A DNA stretch of 64,000 nt from Phenylobacterium montanum (GCF_018135625.1 NZ_CP073078.1:3690501-3754500), one strand, 5' to 3'. Counted from the stretch's first letter, positions 50,642-59,906 are shown. The notes: generated by a model not told the origin, from the letters alone. Numbers and translations are program-made.

Positions 50642-51121
50642 ATGGGCCGTCCCGTCCGCGCGATCTGTCTGAGCCTGGTCATGACCCTGGGCGCCGCCAA
50701 GGCGTTCGCGGCCACCGCCGATGCGATGACGCTGGAGCTGAACGACAGCCAGCGGGTGGGTCTCTATGGCTCGGCCGCCAGCGTCGTGGTGGGCAATCCC
50801 CTGGTCGCCGACGTGGCCATGCTGGACAGCCACAGCCTGGTGATCTCCGGCAAGGGCTTCGGCGCCACCCGCGTTGAAGTCTACGACAGCAACGGCCGCG
50901 AGCTGTTCAATCGCCGCGTGGTCATCGTCGCGCCGCAGGCCAACCAGGTGACGCTGTATCGCGGTCCGGACGCGAACGAATTCAACTGCTCGCCCAAGTG
51001 CCATGTGGTTGCGGCCAACAGCAGCGGAGGCGGATCTGCGCCCTCGGGCGGCTCGGCGCCGGCGTCCGCGCCGACGACCACCACCATGACGATAAGCCAG
51101 ACCAGCGTTCCTCAGCATTGA
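50642..51121 (+). CDS. pilus assembly N-terminal-domain protein, stand-alone
   Basis: A 159-residue exported protein with a signal peptide (MGRPVRAICLSLVMTLGAAK). The region LNDSQRVGLYGSAASVVVGN to VISGKGFGATRVEVYDSNGR is the same pilus N-terminal domain found at the start of CpaC. No secretin domain follows; the tail is a Ser/Gly/Pro/Thr-rich linker. It may assist or cap the secretin, or bind the pilus in the periplasm. It is divergent from pilA and precedes two TadE-like genes on the same strand. Confidence 0.8.
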   Translation: MGRPVRAICLSLVMTLGAAKAFAATADAMTLELNDSQRVGLYGSAASVVVGNPLVADVAMLDSHSLVISGKGFGATRVEVYDSNGRELFNRRVVIVAPQANQVTLYRGPDANEFNCSPKCHVVAANSSGGGSAPSGGSAPASAPTTTTMTISQTSVPQH

Positions 51122-51197
51122 GCAGGGCTGTATCGGCGTGCCGCGTTAACGGGTCCGCTTAAAGCCCGCTTAGTTACGCCCCTCTAGCCTTTGCGGC

Positions 51198-51767
51198 ATG
51201 GGGCGAACTTTTCTCCATCGCCAGCGCCTTGCCGATACGGTGCGCCGCTTTTCGCGTGGAGAGCGCGGGGCGGCCGCGGTCGAGTTCGCCCTGATCGCCC
51301 TGCCGTTCTTCGCCCTCCTGATGGGGATCATCGAGGTCGGGATGATCTTCCTGATCTCGACCACGCTGGAAGACGCCACCAATCTCGCCGCGCGTCAGAT
51401 CCGCATCGGCGCCATGCAGAGCCAGGCCACGCCGGAGACCGCCTCGGCCTTTCAGGCGGCGATCTGCAGCCATCTGACTTGGCTCGGCTCGTCCTGCGCC
51501 TCGAACCTCGAGGTCGACGTTCGCACCTTCTCCCAGTTCCAGAGCGTGACCCTGCCCAATCCGATCGCCAGCGGAAAGCTGCAGCCCCAGTCGCAGCTGC
51601 AGTTCCGGATGGGCGGGCCGGGCGAGATTGTCCTGGTGCGCGCCTATTATCCCTGGAACCTGATCGCGCCGCATATCGACGGCATGACCGCCCAGACCAG
51701 CGGCGGCCAGACCCTGATAACGGCCACCGCCACCTTCCGCAACGAACCCTATCCGTCCACGCCATGA
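51198..51767 (+). CDS. TadE-like pseudopilin
   Basis: A 189-residue protein. RRFSRGERGAAAVEFALIAL is the TadE prepilin-type region, with cleavage expected after the glycine of ERG, followed by a single membrane helix. The rest is a periplasmic domain with few features beyond two cysteines (AAICSHLTWLGSSC). It probably joins pilus assembly. Its stop overlaps the next ATG (ATGA). Confidence 0.85.
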   Translation: MGRTFLHRQRLADTVRRFSRGERGAAAVEFALIALPFFALLMGIIEVGMIFLISTTLEDATNLAARQIRIGAMQSQATPETASAFQAAICSHLTWLGSSCASNLEVDVRTFSQFQSVTLPNPIASGKLQPQSQLQFRMGGPGEIVLVRAYYPWNLIAPHIDGMTAQTSGGQTLITATATFRNEPYPSTP

Positions 51768-52327
51768 CCCGGTCGCCGCTGAGCAAAGTGCTGCAGGACC
51801 GGCGCGGCGTGTCGGCGGTGGAGTTCGCCCTGATCGCGCCGTTGATGCTGTCCTGCTATCTCGGCGCCGGAATCCTGTGCAGTGCGCTGCTGGCCCAGCG
51901 CAAGGCGAACCACGTGGCCTCGGCCATGGGCGACCTAGTCTCGCAGGCGGTGACCCTGGCGCCGGCCGACCTTGCCGACATCTGCACCGTCGCCAATACG
52001 GTGATGCAGCCCTACGACACCTCGTCGACCTCGCTGAAGATGCGTGTTTCGTCGATCCAGGAGGACGGCAGCGGCAATGTTACGGTGGGGTGGAGCTATC
52101 CCTGCCAGGGCATGGCCCAATTGACCAAGGGCAGCGCCTATTCGGGACCGGCCAAGGCCTACCTGTCGCCGAACCAGAGCATCATCGTCTCGGAAGTGAC
52201 CTACGCCTGGGCCTCGCCGCTGCAGACCTACAACATCAGCTGGCTGCCGGGCTCGCACACCTTCACCGACACCTTCTTCCTGCAGCCGCGCCAGAGCCAG
52301 GCCGTGAACTGCGCGAGTTGCAGCTGA
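51764..52327 (+). CDS. second TadE/TadG-like pseudopilin
   Basis: A 187-residue protein with the prepilin-type region LQDRRGVSAVEFALIAPLML and one membrane helix. The periplasmic part is rich in Ser and Thr and ends QAVNCASCS, with a late cysteine pair. It is translationally coupled to the preceding TadE-like gene, and its end faces pabC. Confidence 0.85.
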   Translation: MTRSPLSKVLQDRRGVSAVEFALIAPLMLSCYLGAGILCSALLAQRKANHVASAMGDLVSQAVTLAPADLADICTVANTVMQPYDTSSTSLKMRVSSIQEDGSGNVTVGWSYPCQGMAQLTKGSAYSGPAKAYLSPNQSIIVSEVTYAWASPLQTYNISWLPGSHTFTDTFFLQPRQSQAVNCASCS

Positions 52328-52328
52328 G

Positions 52329-53120
52329 CTAGCCGGCCATCTCGGCGGCCAGGCGCTCGGCCAGCTGCGCGATCAGCGGATGGGGTTGGAAGTTCCGGTC
52401 ATCCAGGCGGCGCACGGGCCGAACACTCATCAGGCTGTTGCTGACGAACAGCGCCTCGGCTGCGATCGGGTCGGCGAGCCCGGCCCGTGTCTCGATCGTC
52501 GGGACGCCCAGCGCCGCAGCGGCGGCCAGCACCCGGCCACGGGCTATGCCGTCCAGCACGCCGCAATCCAGGGCCGGGGTGAACAGCCGCCCCTCGGCGA
52601 TCCAGAACAGGTTGGCGACGGCGGCGCAGGCGACCTCGCCGCGGGTATTGAGCATCAGGGCCTCGTCTGCGCCCAGCGCCCTGGCCTCGCGTCGAGCCAG
52701 GACGTTGTCGAGATAGGACAGGCTCTTGAGGCGTGAGATCGGCGAGGCGTCGTTTCGGCGGGTGGGGGCGACCGCGAGCGCCAGGGGCGCATCCGCCATC
52801 GGCGCGGAGGCGGCGCTGGCCAGCAGGCGCGGCTGCGGCGGATCCGGGCGGTCCAGGCCGCGTCCGCCGGACCCCGCCGTCCAGGTCAGCCGCACAGCGG
52901 CCCGCGCCAAGCTCAGGTCCGCTTCGGCGATCGCCGCCTCGGCCGCAGACCTCAGCGTCTCGGCCTCCGGCGCGGGAAGCCCCAGCGCCGCACAGCCGCG
53001 GGCCAGGCGGGCGGCATGGGCCTCGAACCAGACCAGCCGGCCGCGATCGGCCAGGAGGGTCTCGAACAGGCCGTCGCCCAGCAGCAGGCCACGGTCATCG
53101 ACGGGGATCGGCTCGCTCAT
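52329..53120 (-). CDS. pabC: aminodeoxychorismate lyase or related class IV aminotransferase
   Basis: A 263-residue class IV PLP enzyme. DDRGLLLGDGLFETLLADRG is the start motif and ISRLKSLSYLDNVLARREAR holds the PLP-binding lysine. EALMLNTRGEVACAAVANLF followed by WIAEGRLFTPALDCGVLDGI is the class IV signature. The small size favours PabC, which makes p-aminobenzoate from aminodeoxychorismate, over D-amino acid or branched-chain aminotransferases, but these cannot be fully excluded. It lies 13 bases after an MFS gene on the same strand. Confidence 0.8.
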   Translation of the reverse strand: MSEPIPVDDRGLLLGDGLFETLLADRGRLVWFEAHAARLARGCAALGLPAPEAETLRSAAEAAIAEADLSLARAAVRLTWTAGSGGRGLDRPDPPQPRLLASAASAPMADAPLALAVAPTRRNDASPISRLKSLSYLDNVLARREARALGADEALMLNTRGEVACAAVANLFWIAEGRLFTPALDCGVLDGIARGRVLAAAAALGVPTIETRAGLADPIAAEALFVSNSLMSVRPVRRLDDRNFQPHPLIAQLAERLAAEMAG

Positions 53121-53133
53121 GCGGCCGTCTATA

Positions 53134-54573
53134 TCAGGAACGGACCGCGTCGCCCCCGCGCACGAACAGGAGGCCGACGAAGCCGATGGCCAGGAGCCCG
53201 ATGATGGTGGCGAAGCCGCCCTGCTGGGTGTGGGTCAGGTGGGTGCCGAGATTGACCAGGCTGGAGCCCAGCCACACTGTCGCGGTGCCGGAAAGGGCGT
53301 AGACCCCGAAGAAGGCGCCGGTCTGCTCGGGCGGGGTCAGACGGGTCAGGAGGGTGCGGCTCGATGCATAGTGGGCGGTGATGAACACGGCATTGGAGAA
53401 GCCGATCAAAAGGTAGATCACCTCCGGCAGGGTGCGGAACATCGGCCCGTGCCAGACCGGCGCATGGGCGGCCGGGTCGAAAGGCCAGAAATAGAGGATC
53501 TTCTCCGGCCCCATGCCCAGCATGCAGATCACCCCGATCAGGGTCATGCAGATCTCGAGCTGCACCGAGCGCTTGGGCCCGATGGTGGCGTCGAGAAAGC
53601 CGCCCAGGAACCCGCCCAGCACCGCCAGGATGCTGAGGATCACGCCATAGGCCAGCATCTCCAGCGCGCCCCACTTCATCACCCCCGAGGCATAGACGCC
53701 GGCGAACAGCAGGATGGCGGTCATGCCGTCGACATAGAACATGCGCGAGAGCAGGAAGATCATGGCGTCGCGGTGGCCCTTCAGGCTGGTGACCATCGAG
53801 ACCAGCTGGCCGAACCCTTCCCTCAGCGCCCGCAGCACCGGGACCTGGCCGCGCTCGGCGTCGGGGGTGAACAGGAACAGGGGCAGGGCGCCCAGGGCGA
53901 ACAGGCCGGCGGCGATCGGCGCCACCACCCGGTCCGGCTCGTGTGTCGCCGGGTTCAGGCCGAACAGCGGCGCCTTGGGGATGAAGCCCCAGTCGACCTT
54001 GCCCGGCAGGGCGAAGGCCCACATCACGAACACCAGGGCCCCGACCGCGAAGGCGTTGCCGAGGGCCAGCGCCAGGCCCGAGGCCTTGTGCGCGCCGGAG
54101 AGGCCCGCCGCCCGCACCAGCAGCGAATTGTGCAAAACCTCGGTATAGGAGAACAGCACGCCGATGGTGGTTGCGATGGCGATCACCGCCCCGACCGAGA
54201 GGCCCGAATGATCGGCCTTGGTCCGCCAAAGGAGCGCGATCAGCGGGATCATGGCTGCGACCACCACGAACAGCCAGGGCTTGCGCCGGCCCATGCGGTC
54301 GATCGAGGCGCCCAGGATCGGGGCCGTCAGCATGACGATCCAGCCTGAATATTGCCCATAGGCCGCCACCGCCGCCTGGCCGCGCACCGGGTCGCCCACC
54401 ACCACCCGGGCGAAATAGGGCATGAACACATAGATGGTGATCAGGATCACATAGGGGTTGCGGGCGCCCTCGAAAATCGCCCAGCAGATGGCCCCCAGCG
54501 AAAGGCGAGCGGCGGGATCGCGCGCGGTTTCGGGAACATCGACGAGGTCGGCCTCGGAAATCAGCTCACTCAC
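53134..54573 (-). CDS. MFS transporter (UMF/Atg22-like group)
   Basis: A 479-residue 12-helix carrier. ICWAIFEGARNPYVILITIY and the loop ASIDRMGRRKPWLFVVVAAM are typical of the UMF1/Atg22-like group. The GTG at 54573 (VSELISEADLVDVPET) has GGGAG seven bases before and is preferred over a GTG 18 bases upstream. The substrate is unknown. It is read in the same direction as pabC and may be cotranscribed. Confidence 0.8.
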   Translation of the reverse strand: MSELISEADLVDVPETARDPAARLSLGAICWAIFEGARNPYVILITIYVFMPYFARVVVGDPVRGQAAVAAYGQYSGWIVMLTAPILGASIDRMGRRKPWLFVVVAAMIPLIALLWRTKADHSGLSVGAVIAIATTIGVLFSYTEVLHNSLLVRAAGLSGAHKASGLALALGNAFAVGALVFVMWAFALPGKVDWGFIPKAPLFGLNPATHEPDRVVAPIAAGLFALGALPLFLFTPDAERGQVPVLRALREGFGQLVSMVTSLKGHRDAMIFLLSRMFYVDGMTAILLFAGVYASGVMKWGALEMLAYGVILSILAVLGGFLGGFLDATIGPKRSVQLEICMTLIGVICMLGMGPEKILYFWPFDPAAHAPVWHGPMFRTLPEVIYLLIGFSNAVFITAHYASSRTLLTRLTPPEQTGAFFGVYALSGTATVWLGSSLVNLGTHLTHTQQGGFATIIGLLAIGFVGLLFVRGGDAVRS

Positions 54574-54650
54574 GCGCACGCTCCCTGACACGGCCGTCGT
54601 ATCAGGGTGCGGCCGACCAGGAGGGATCGTACGGAGGTTTCAAACGCTTG

Positions 54651-55916
54651 TCAGCGAAGAAGCGGCGTGGACGTCCAACGCCGGACGATCAGCCAGAGCA
54701 CTGCGGCGATCACCAGCGGACTGAGTGGCAGGCCGACACCCGCGGCCAGGGTGCGTGACAGGGCGGGCAGGAGGAAGCCAGCGGCCAGGATCAGCTTCTC
54801 CCAAGGACGGAAGCCCGTCTTGAGCCCTTCGGCGGCCAGCCAGGCCAGGGGAATGGCCAGCAGCACGAGGTCGTAGTCCAAGAGGAACGGACTGGCGAGC
54901 AGGGCCGCGCAGATCATGGCCGGCCCCTCGGCCGGCGCACGGAAAACCTTGCGCTGGGCCAGGACGAGCGCGGCGCAGACCGCGAGGGCGGCGAGGGCCT
55001 GGATGGCGTAGGCCAGGCCCACCCCGCCATGCAGAAGGCGAACGGCGGCGAACACGCTGGCCATCTTTTCATAGCCCACCAGGTTCTGCTCAAGCGCCGC
55101 ACGCGCTGCGGGCGAGGCGGCCAGGAAGGCGCGCCAGACCCCGGCGCCGAAGACGGCGAAAGAAGCGAGGCAGAGCCCGATCACGGCTGCGGCGGCGCCC
55201 AGGATGCTGCGCCAGCGACCGCCGGCCAGGAGGGCGATGGGGATGACGAGCCCCAGGTGCGGCTTGAACACCAGCGAGCCCAGGAGTACGCCGGCAAGGA
55301 CCGGGCGACGGTCGAGCAGGAGCACGCCACCGCCGAACAGGGCCGCGCTCAGAAAGGCGTTCTGGCCGTGGCCGGCGTTGGCCAGCACGGCGGGGAAGGC
55401 CAGGATCGCGACCCAGCCGATGCGGCCTTGGCGCGCGGCATCGCCAAGAAAGCTGCGCACCACCCGGGCATAGGCGAGGCCCGTCACGCCGAGCCAGAGG
55501 GCGAGCGAGGCCATATAGGGCAGCAGCGCCAGCGGCAGGCAGAGCAGCAGGAAGACCGGCGGGTAGTAGAAGGCGAAATAGCCCACGTCGCGGCCGAACA
55601 GCCGGATCTCGGCCAGGTGGTGCGGCCCATTCAGCGCCGGGTCGTAAACCGCCTGGGCCTGACCGTGCAGGGCCATCTGCGAGGCGGTCCAGAAGCTGGT
55701 GAAATCGGTGCCGAGGGCGTGGCCCGCGCGGTCCACCCCACCATGCGACAGCGCGACCCAGACCACGGCTATGACTAGGCTGACCCCGAGCCAGAGTCGG
55801 GCATAGTCCCGCGCCCGCTTGCCGGTCAGCCAATCGGCGTCGCGCAAGGCTCGCGCCCACCAGACCCGCTGGTCGGCGGGCGGCGCGGCGTCGTCGGAGG
55901 GAAGGGCGAGGCTCAT
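54651..55916 (-). CDS. GT87-type (DUF2029) membrane glycosyltransferase
   Basis: A 421-residue protein with about ten membrane helices. GTDFTSFWTASQMALHGQAQ and YDPALNGPHH hold the early acidic residues of the polyprenol-linked mannosyltransferase family GT87, and YFAFYYPPVFLLLCLPLALL is its usual continuation. It should move a sugar from a lipid carrier in the periplasm. Lipid-linked acceptor and linkage are unknown. Confidence 0.82.
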   Translation of the reverse strand: MSLALPSDDAAPPADQRVWWARALRDADWLTGKRARDYARLWLGVSLVIAVVWVALSHGGVDRAGHALGTDFTSFWTASQMALHGQAQAVYDPALNGPHHLAEIRLFGRDVGYFAFYYPPVFLLLCLPLALLPYMASLALWLGVTGLAYARVVRSFLGDAARQGRIGWVAILAFPAVLANAGHGQNAFLSAALFGGGVLLLDRRPVLAGVLLGSLVFKPHLGLVIPIALLAGGRWRSILGAAAAVIGLCLASFAVFGAGVWRAFLAASPAARAALEQNLVGYEKMASVFAAVRLLHGGVGLAYAIQALAALAVCAALVLAQRKVFRAPAEGPAMICAALLASPFLLDYDLVLLAIPLAWLAAEGLKTGFRPWEKLILAAGFLLPALSRTLAAGVGLPLSPLVIAAVLWLIVRRWTSTPLLR

Positions 55917-56256
55917 CGCCGCCCAATGTGGCGGCCAGACCTTAACTCTGCGCGAAGGCCGGCGCCTGTTTGCGTGTCACACCCAAGTGATTGGCCCGCA
56001 AGGCCCTGTGGAGTCACATTGAGGGCCTGGATGGAGGTCCAAGGTTCCCCCCGCGCCCGTCGCCCGGCAAAAGTCCGGACGGCGGGCGTCCCCTTTTTGG
56101 GGTGATCGCTACCCTCAGGGCGGCCCGCACGCCGGCTCCGCCCGTGATCCCCAGGCGTCCCAGTGGCCGAACAGCGGCGCGAACTCCGGGTCCGGCGGAT
56201 AACGGGCTGACGAGCGTCCATGGCGCTTTGCCGCCCAGGCCGAACGCGGCGTTGGG
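55917..56256. other. intergenic region, no gene supported
   Basis: This 340-base gap upstream of the GT87 gene holds the GT87 promoter and lies after the end of a LysR gene. On the minus strand one frame reads YPPDPEFAPLFGHWDAWGSR and then stops; it has no start and matches nothing I know. A short GC hairpin exists near 56065-56092. I see no gene or RNA here. Confidence 0.4.
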
Positions 56257-57171
56257 TCAGCGCTCGCGCCGATCCCAGGGCGGCACGCCCCCGAAGCTGG
56301 CGATCAGGTGCTCGACGAAGCTCCGAAGCTTCAGCGAGACGTGGCGCCTGGTCGGGTAGACGGCGTGGATCGTCAGCTCCGTCGGCTGATGGTCGGGCAG
56401 GAGGGCGACCAGATCGCCGGCTGCAATGGCTCGGCCGAACACGAAGCTTGGGCCGTAGGTCACGCCGCCGCCCGCCAGCGCTACCGCCAAAAGCATCTCG
56501 GTGTTGTTTGCGGCCATCCGGATCGGCCCGTCGATCACGTGCGCCTGGCCGTCGGGATCGCTGAGCGTCCAATCACCGGACGAGATCGCCTCGCTGAAGG
56601 CCAGTCGCGGCGCGCGGCGTAGGTCCTGGATGGTCCTCGGAACGCCGTGGCGTTCCAGGAAGCTTGGCGCGGCGCAGATCACCATGCGGCACGGCGCCAG
56701 CCTTCGGGCCACCATGTCCGAATCGAGCAGGCGGCCGACACGGATCGCCACGTCGATCCCTTCGGCCAACAGGTCGACATAGCGATCGTTGAGCATGACC
56801 TCCACGCCGACACGTGGATGCTGGTCCATGTAGCGGGCCACGACCGGGCCCAGATGCATGGCGCCGAAGGTGATCGGGGCGGCGACCCGCAGCACGCCGT
56901 GGACCGATTGCTGGGCGTCACCGGCCTCGCGGTTGGCGTCCTCATACTCCTCCAAGATCCGCTTGCAGCGCGCGTAGTAGGCTTGGCCTACGTCGGTCAG
57001 GTGAAGCTTCCGCGTGCTGCGCTGCATGAGCCGGACGCCCAGGTCCGTCTCAATCGACGAGACATGCTTGCCGGCCATCGAAGCCGAGAGGCCGAACCGT
57101 CGGGCTGCGCTGCTGAGGCTGCCGTCCTCTGCCGCCGCGACGAACACGGCGATGCTGGTCAAGCGATCCAC
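56257..57171 (-). CDS. LysR-family transcriptional regulator (GTG start)
   Basis: A 304-residue LysR protein of the CrgA-like group. The helix-turn-helix is SSAARRFGLSASMAGKHVSS, and the effector part ends with the typical LTIHAVYPTRRHVSLKLRSF. The start is GTG with GGAG six bases before. It diverges from a rightward cluster of two alpha/beta hydrolases and an MBL hydrolase and probably controls it. The 128-base gap includes an AT-richer part near 57190-57230. Confidence 0.88.
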   Translation of the reverse strand: MDRLTSIAVFVAAAEDGSLSSAARRFGLSASMAGKHVSSIETDLGVRLMQRSTRKLHLTDVGQAYYARCKRILEEYEDANREAGDAQQSVHGVLRVAAPITFGAMHLGPVVARYMDQHPRVGVEVMLNDRYVDLLAEGIDVAIRVGRLLDSDMVARRLAPCRMVICAAPSFLERHGVPRTIQDLRRAPRLAFSEAISSGDWTLSDPDGQAHVIDGPIRMAANNTEMLLAVALAGGGVTYGPSFVFGRAIAAGDLVALLPDHQPTELTIHAVYPTRRHVSLKLRSFVEHLIASFGGVPPWDRRER

Positions 57172-57299
57172 GCGGTCTCCAATTCGATCGTTCTGTTATC
57201 GAGTGATGATAGCAAGCCGCCAATTATCGCTCTAGGGTGCGCGATATACCTTCTTCTCATGCCCGCCAGACACCGGGACTTGGAGAGAAGGACAGCCCT

Positions 57300-58106
57300 A
57301 TGAACATCGCCTCGAACGGGATTCGCATCCATGTCGAAGAGCAGGGCCAGGGCGAGTTGGCCCTCGTGTTCCTGCATTATTGGGGTGGCTCCTCGCGGAC
57401 CTGGCGCCATGTGACCACAGTGCTCGCCTCGTCCTATCGCACTGTCGCGGTCGATCATCGCGGCTGGGGCAAGTCGGACGCGCCATCGGGCGGCTACGGT
57501 CTGGAGGACCTCGCCGCCGACGCCCTGGGCGTCATCGAGGCGCTGGACCTGAAGTCCTACATCCTGGTGGGCCACTCGATGGGCGGCAAGGTCGCCCAAC
57601 TTCTGGCCTCGCGCCGCCCCATGGGCTTAGCCGGCGTGGTCCTGGTCGCCCCGTCGCCGCCCTCGCCGATGGCCCTGGATGGCGAAGCGCGCGAGCGGAT
57701 GGCCAAAGCCTATTCCAGCCGCGTAGCGGTCGAAGCGACCCTCGATCACGTCCTGACGGCCAAGCCGCTAAGCGCGGCGGATCGCGAGCAGGTCATCGCC
57801 GACAGCCTGAACGGTTCGCCTCAGGCCAAGGCGGCCTGGCCGCGTTGGACCAGCCAGGAAGACATCGCCGGTCAGGTCGCCGCCATCAATGCGCCCACCC
57901 TGGTCATCGCAGGCGAACTGGACCGGGTCGACAGCGTCGAGACGCTCAAGGCCGAGTTGCTCCCGCTGATTCCCCAGGCCGTCCTGAAGGTCCTGCCCGG
58001 GACCGGTCACCTGTCGATGCTGGAATCGCCCCAGGCGGTCACCCAGTTGATCGAAGCCTTCGCCCGATCTCTGCGCGGTGCGACGTGTTCGATCGCCACC
58101 GCCTGA
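57300..58106 (+). CDS. alpha/beta hydrolase
   Basis: A 268-residue serine hydrolase or haloperoxidase-like protein. LVFLHYWGGSSRTWRHVTTV is the oxyanion region, VGHSMGGKVAQLLASRRP the nucleophile elbow, GELDRVDSVETL the acid, and LPGTGHLSMLESP the histidine. It has no signal peptide. AAGGA precedes the ATG. It is the first of three genes likely controlled by the divergent LysR protein. Confidence 0.87.
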   Translation: MNIASNGIRIHVEEQGQGELALVFLHYWGGSSRTWRHVTTVLASSYRTVAVDHRGWGKSDAPSGGYGLEDLAADALGVIEALDLKSYILVGHSMGGKVAQLLASRRPMGLAGVVLVAPSPPSPMALDGEARERMAKAYSSRVAVEATLDHVLTAKPLSAADREQVIADSLNGSPQAKAAWPRWTSQEDIAGQVAAINAPTLVIAGELDRVDSVETLKAELLPLIPQAVLKVLPGTGHLSMLESPQAVTQLIEAFARSLRGATCSIATA

Positions 58107-58155
58107 GGCCTTCACCCTCGGCCAACCAAACTCGAAACCTCAAGGAGAAACCACT

Positions 58156-58920
58156 ATGGCCAAGTCCAAGCTGCTTTCGGCCGCCGCCATCATGGCGGCA
58201 GGCGCCGCCCTCGCGACCAGCCCTGCCCAGGCAAGCGGCCTAAAGCCGAGCGCGGTAAAGAATATCGTCCTCGTCCACGGCGCCTTCGCCGACGGGTCCG
58301 GCTGGAGGGCGGTTTCCGACATCCTGACCCAGGACGGCTACAAGGTCAGCATCGTCCAGCCGCCAGAGACCTCGCTCGAGGACGACATCGCCGCCACCAA
58401 CCGCGTGCTGGACGCCCAGGACGGGCCCGCCGTCCTGGTCGGCCACAGCTATGGCGGGGCGATCATCACCGGCGCGGGCAACAACGCCCATGTGAAGAGC
58501 CTGGTCTATGTCGCCGCCTTCCAGCCCGACACCGGCGAGAGCATCGCCTCGCTCGGGGGCGGCAAGCCGCCGGCCGGCTCCCCGCTGAAGCCGTCGGCCG
58601 ACGGCTTCCTCTACATCGATCCGGCCGTCTTCCACGCCGACTTCGCGGCCGACCTGCCCGCCGCCACGGCCAGCTTCATGGCCCGTTCGCAGGTTGGCCT
58701 GTCGGTGAAGGCTGCGACGGCCGGGGCTACGTCTCCCGCATGGAAGACCAAGCCCAGCTTCGCCGTGGTCGCCACTCAGGACCGCGCCATAAATCCCGAT
58801 CTCGAAAGGTCGATGTACCAGCGCTCACACGCCGTGGTGATCGAACTTCCGTCCAGCCACGCGGTCTACATCTCCCACCCCGCCGAAGTCGCGACCCTCA
58901 TCGAGAAGGCCGCGCAATGA
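58156..58920 (+). CDS. exported alpha/beta hydrolase, HNL-like
   Basis: A 254-residue protein. The signal peptide MAKSKLLSAAAIMAAGAALA is cut near AQA-SGL. The domain shows VLVHGAFADGSGWRAVSDIL, the nucleophile elbow VGHSYGGAIITGAGN, and ELPSSHAVYISHPAEVA for the histidine. This wording is typical of the plant hydroxynitrile lyase/esterase-like AB_hydrolase_6 group in bacteria. AAGGAG precedes the ATG. It lies 49 bases after the first hydrolase gene. Confidence 0.85.
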   Translation: MAKSKLLSAAAIMAAGAALATSPAQASGLKPSAVKNIVLVHGAFADGSGWRAVSDILTQDGYKVSIVQPPETSLEDDIAATNRVLDAQDGPAVLVGHSYGGAIITGAGNNAHVKSLVYVAAFQPDTGESIASLGGGKPPAGSPLKPSADGFLYIDPAVFHADFAADLPAATASFMARSQVGLSVKAATAGATSPAWKTKPSFAVVATQDRAINPDLERSMYQRSHAVVIELPSSHAVYISHPAEVATLIEKAAQ

Positions 58921-58988
58921 CGCTCGCAACGACGGGGCGCCGCCCACACTTCCGCGCCGCCCAGCCAAACACAGCAAAGGAACTTCCC

Positions 58989-59750
58989 ATGTCTGCAACG
59001 CAGATCACCCGCATCCCGATCCTGCCACTGGGCATGGTCAACGCCCATATGATCCGAGCCGACCACGGCGTCGTCCTCGTCGACGCCGGCATTCCCGGCT
59101 CGGAAGCAAAGTTTGAACGCGCGCTCGCGCGCCAGGGCCTGAACTTCAAGGACGTCAAGCTGATCGTGGTCACCCATGCCCACACCGATCACGCGGGCGC
59201 CGCCGCCCGCCTGCGAGACCTGTCGGGCGCGCCTATCCTGGCGCACGAAGACGACGTCGATTTCTACACCCGCCGCAAGCCGATGACCTTCTGCCCTACC
59301 AGCGGGGTCGGCAGGCTGTTTCTGAAGACGCCCGTGCCGCACGAGCCCTATATCGGCTTTGATCCCGACATCATCATGACCAACGGCCAGACTGTCAGCC
59401 TCGCGGACTTCGGCGTCGACGGACTTGTTCGTCATACCGCCGGTCACACGCCAGGCTCCATCGCCGTCGAACTGACATCCCAAGATGCTCTGGTCGGCGA
59501 TCTGATCGCCTCGGGGATTCTGATCGGCGGCATGGCCTTGACCGGCCGCGCCATCCGGCCGCCGTTCGAGGATGACCCGGGCACTGTCGCGCGGGAATTG
59601 GAACGCCTGGTCGATAGCGGCGCCAAGCGGTTCCATATGGGTCATGGCGGTCCCCTGGGACCGGCCGAAGTCCTGCGGCACGCCCGCCGACTTTCGAAGA
59701 TCGCCCCAACGGCGCGCGGGAACGGCCACTGCGGTCATCATGGCCACTGA
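58989..59750 (+). CDS. MBL-fold metallo-hydrolase
   Basis: A 253-residue metallo-beta-lactamase-fold protein. VVTHAHTDHAGAAARL holds the zinc-binding HxHxDH motif, GLVRHTAGHTPGSIAVEL the next histidine and LVGDLIASG the bridging aspartate; FHMGHGGPLGP is the last ligand. The tail ends GNGHCGHHGH, which may bind metal. The ATG at 58989 has AAAGGAA before it; an earlier ATG at 58917 overlaps the previous stop. It should hydrolyse a thioester or lactone. Third gene of the cluster. Confidence 0.87.
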   Translation: MSATQITRIPILPLGMVNAHMIRADHGVVLVDAGIPGSEAKFERALARQGLNFKDVKLIVVTHAHTDHAGAAARLRDLSGAPILAHEDDVDFYTRRKPMTFCPTSGVGRLFLKTPVPHEPYIGFDPDIIMTNGQTVSLADFGVDGLVRHTAGHTPGSIAVELTSQDALVGDLIASGILIGGMALTGRAIRPPFEDDPGTVARELERLVDSGAKRFHMGHGGPLGPAEVLRHARRLSKIAPTARGNGHCGHHGH

Positions 59751-59858
59751 GGGGCGAAGGCGCGTCGCCGACTAGCGGAAGGCGTGCCTAAGATCCTACC
59801 CACTCATGCCCAAGAGCGGCTTTCTGGCACGAACTCGGGGTCCGATGGAGCCGCTCGC

Positions 59859-59905
59859 TGTCGGGGCGGTAGGATTCGAACCTCCACCCCTGCCCTCAAA
59901 GCAGA
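59859..59905 (-). other. tRNA 3'-half-like sequence
   Basis: On the minus strand there is a 5-bp stem and 7-base loop, TCTGC-TTTGAGG-GCAGG, like an anticodon arm (TGA at the anticodon position). Three bases later comes a T-arm, GGAGG-TTCGAAT-CCTAC, with a canonical loop and four of five pairs, then CGCCCCGACA where the acceptor 3' side would be. The 5' half of a tRNA is absent; a terminator hairpin is in its place. It may be a tRNA remnant or attachment-site copy. It is not a functional tRNA. Confidence 0.4.
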
Positions 59906-59906
59906 A

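Noticed and set aside
55090-55926. Alternative minus-strand frame within the GT87 gene
   Set aside because: Arg/Pro-rich shadow; the chosen frame has regular membrane helices and the GT87 motif.
56040-56250. Possible truncated minus-strand gene after the LysR gene
   Set aside because: Only a 30-residue stretch without start or known relative; not enough to call a gene or pseudogene.
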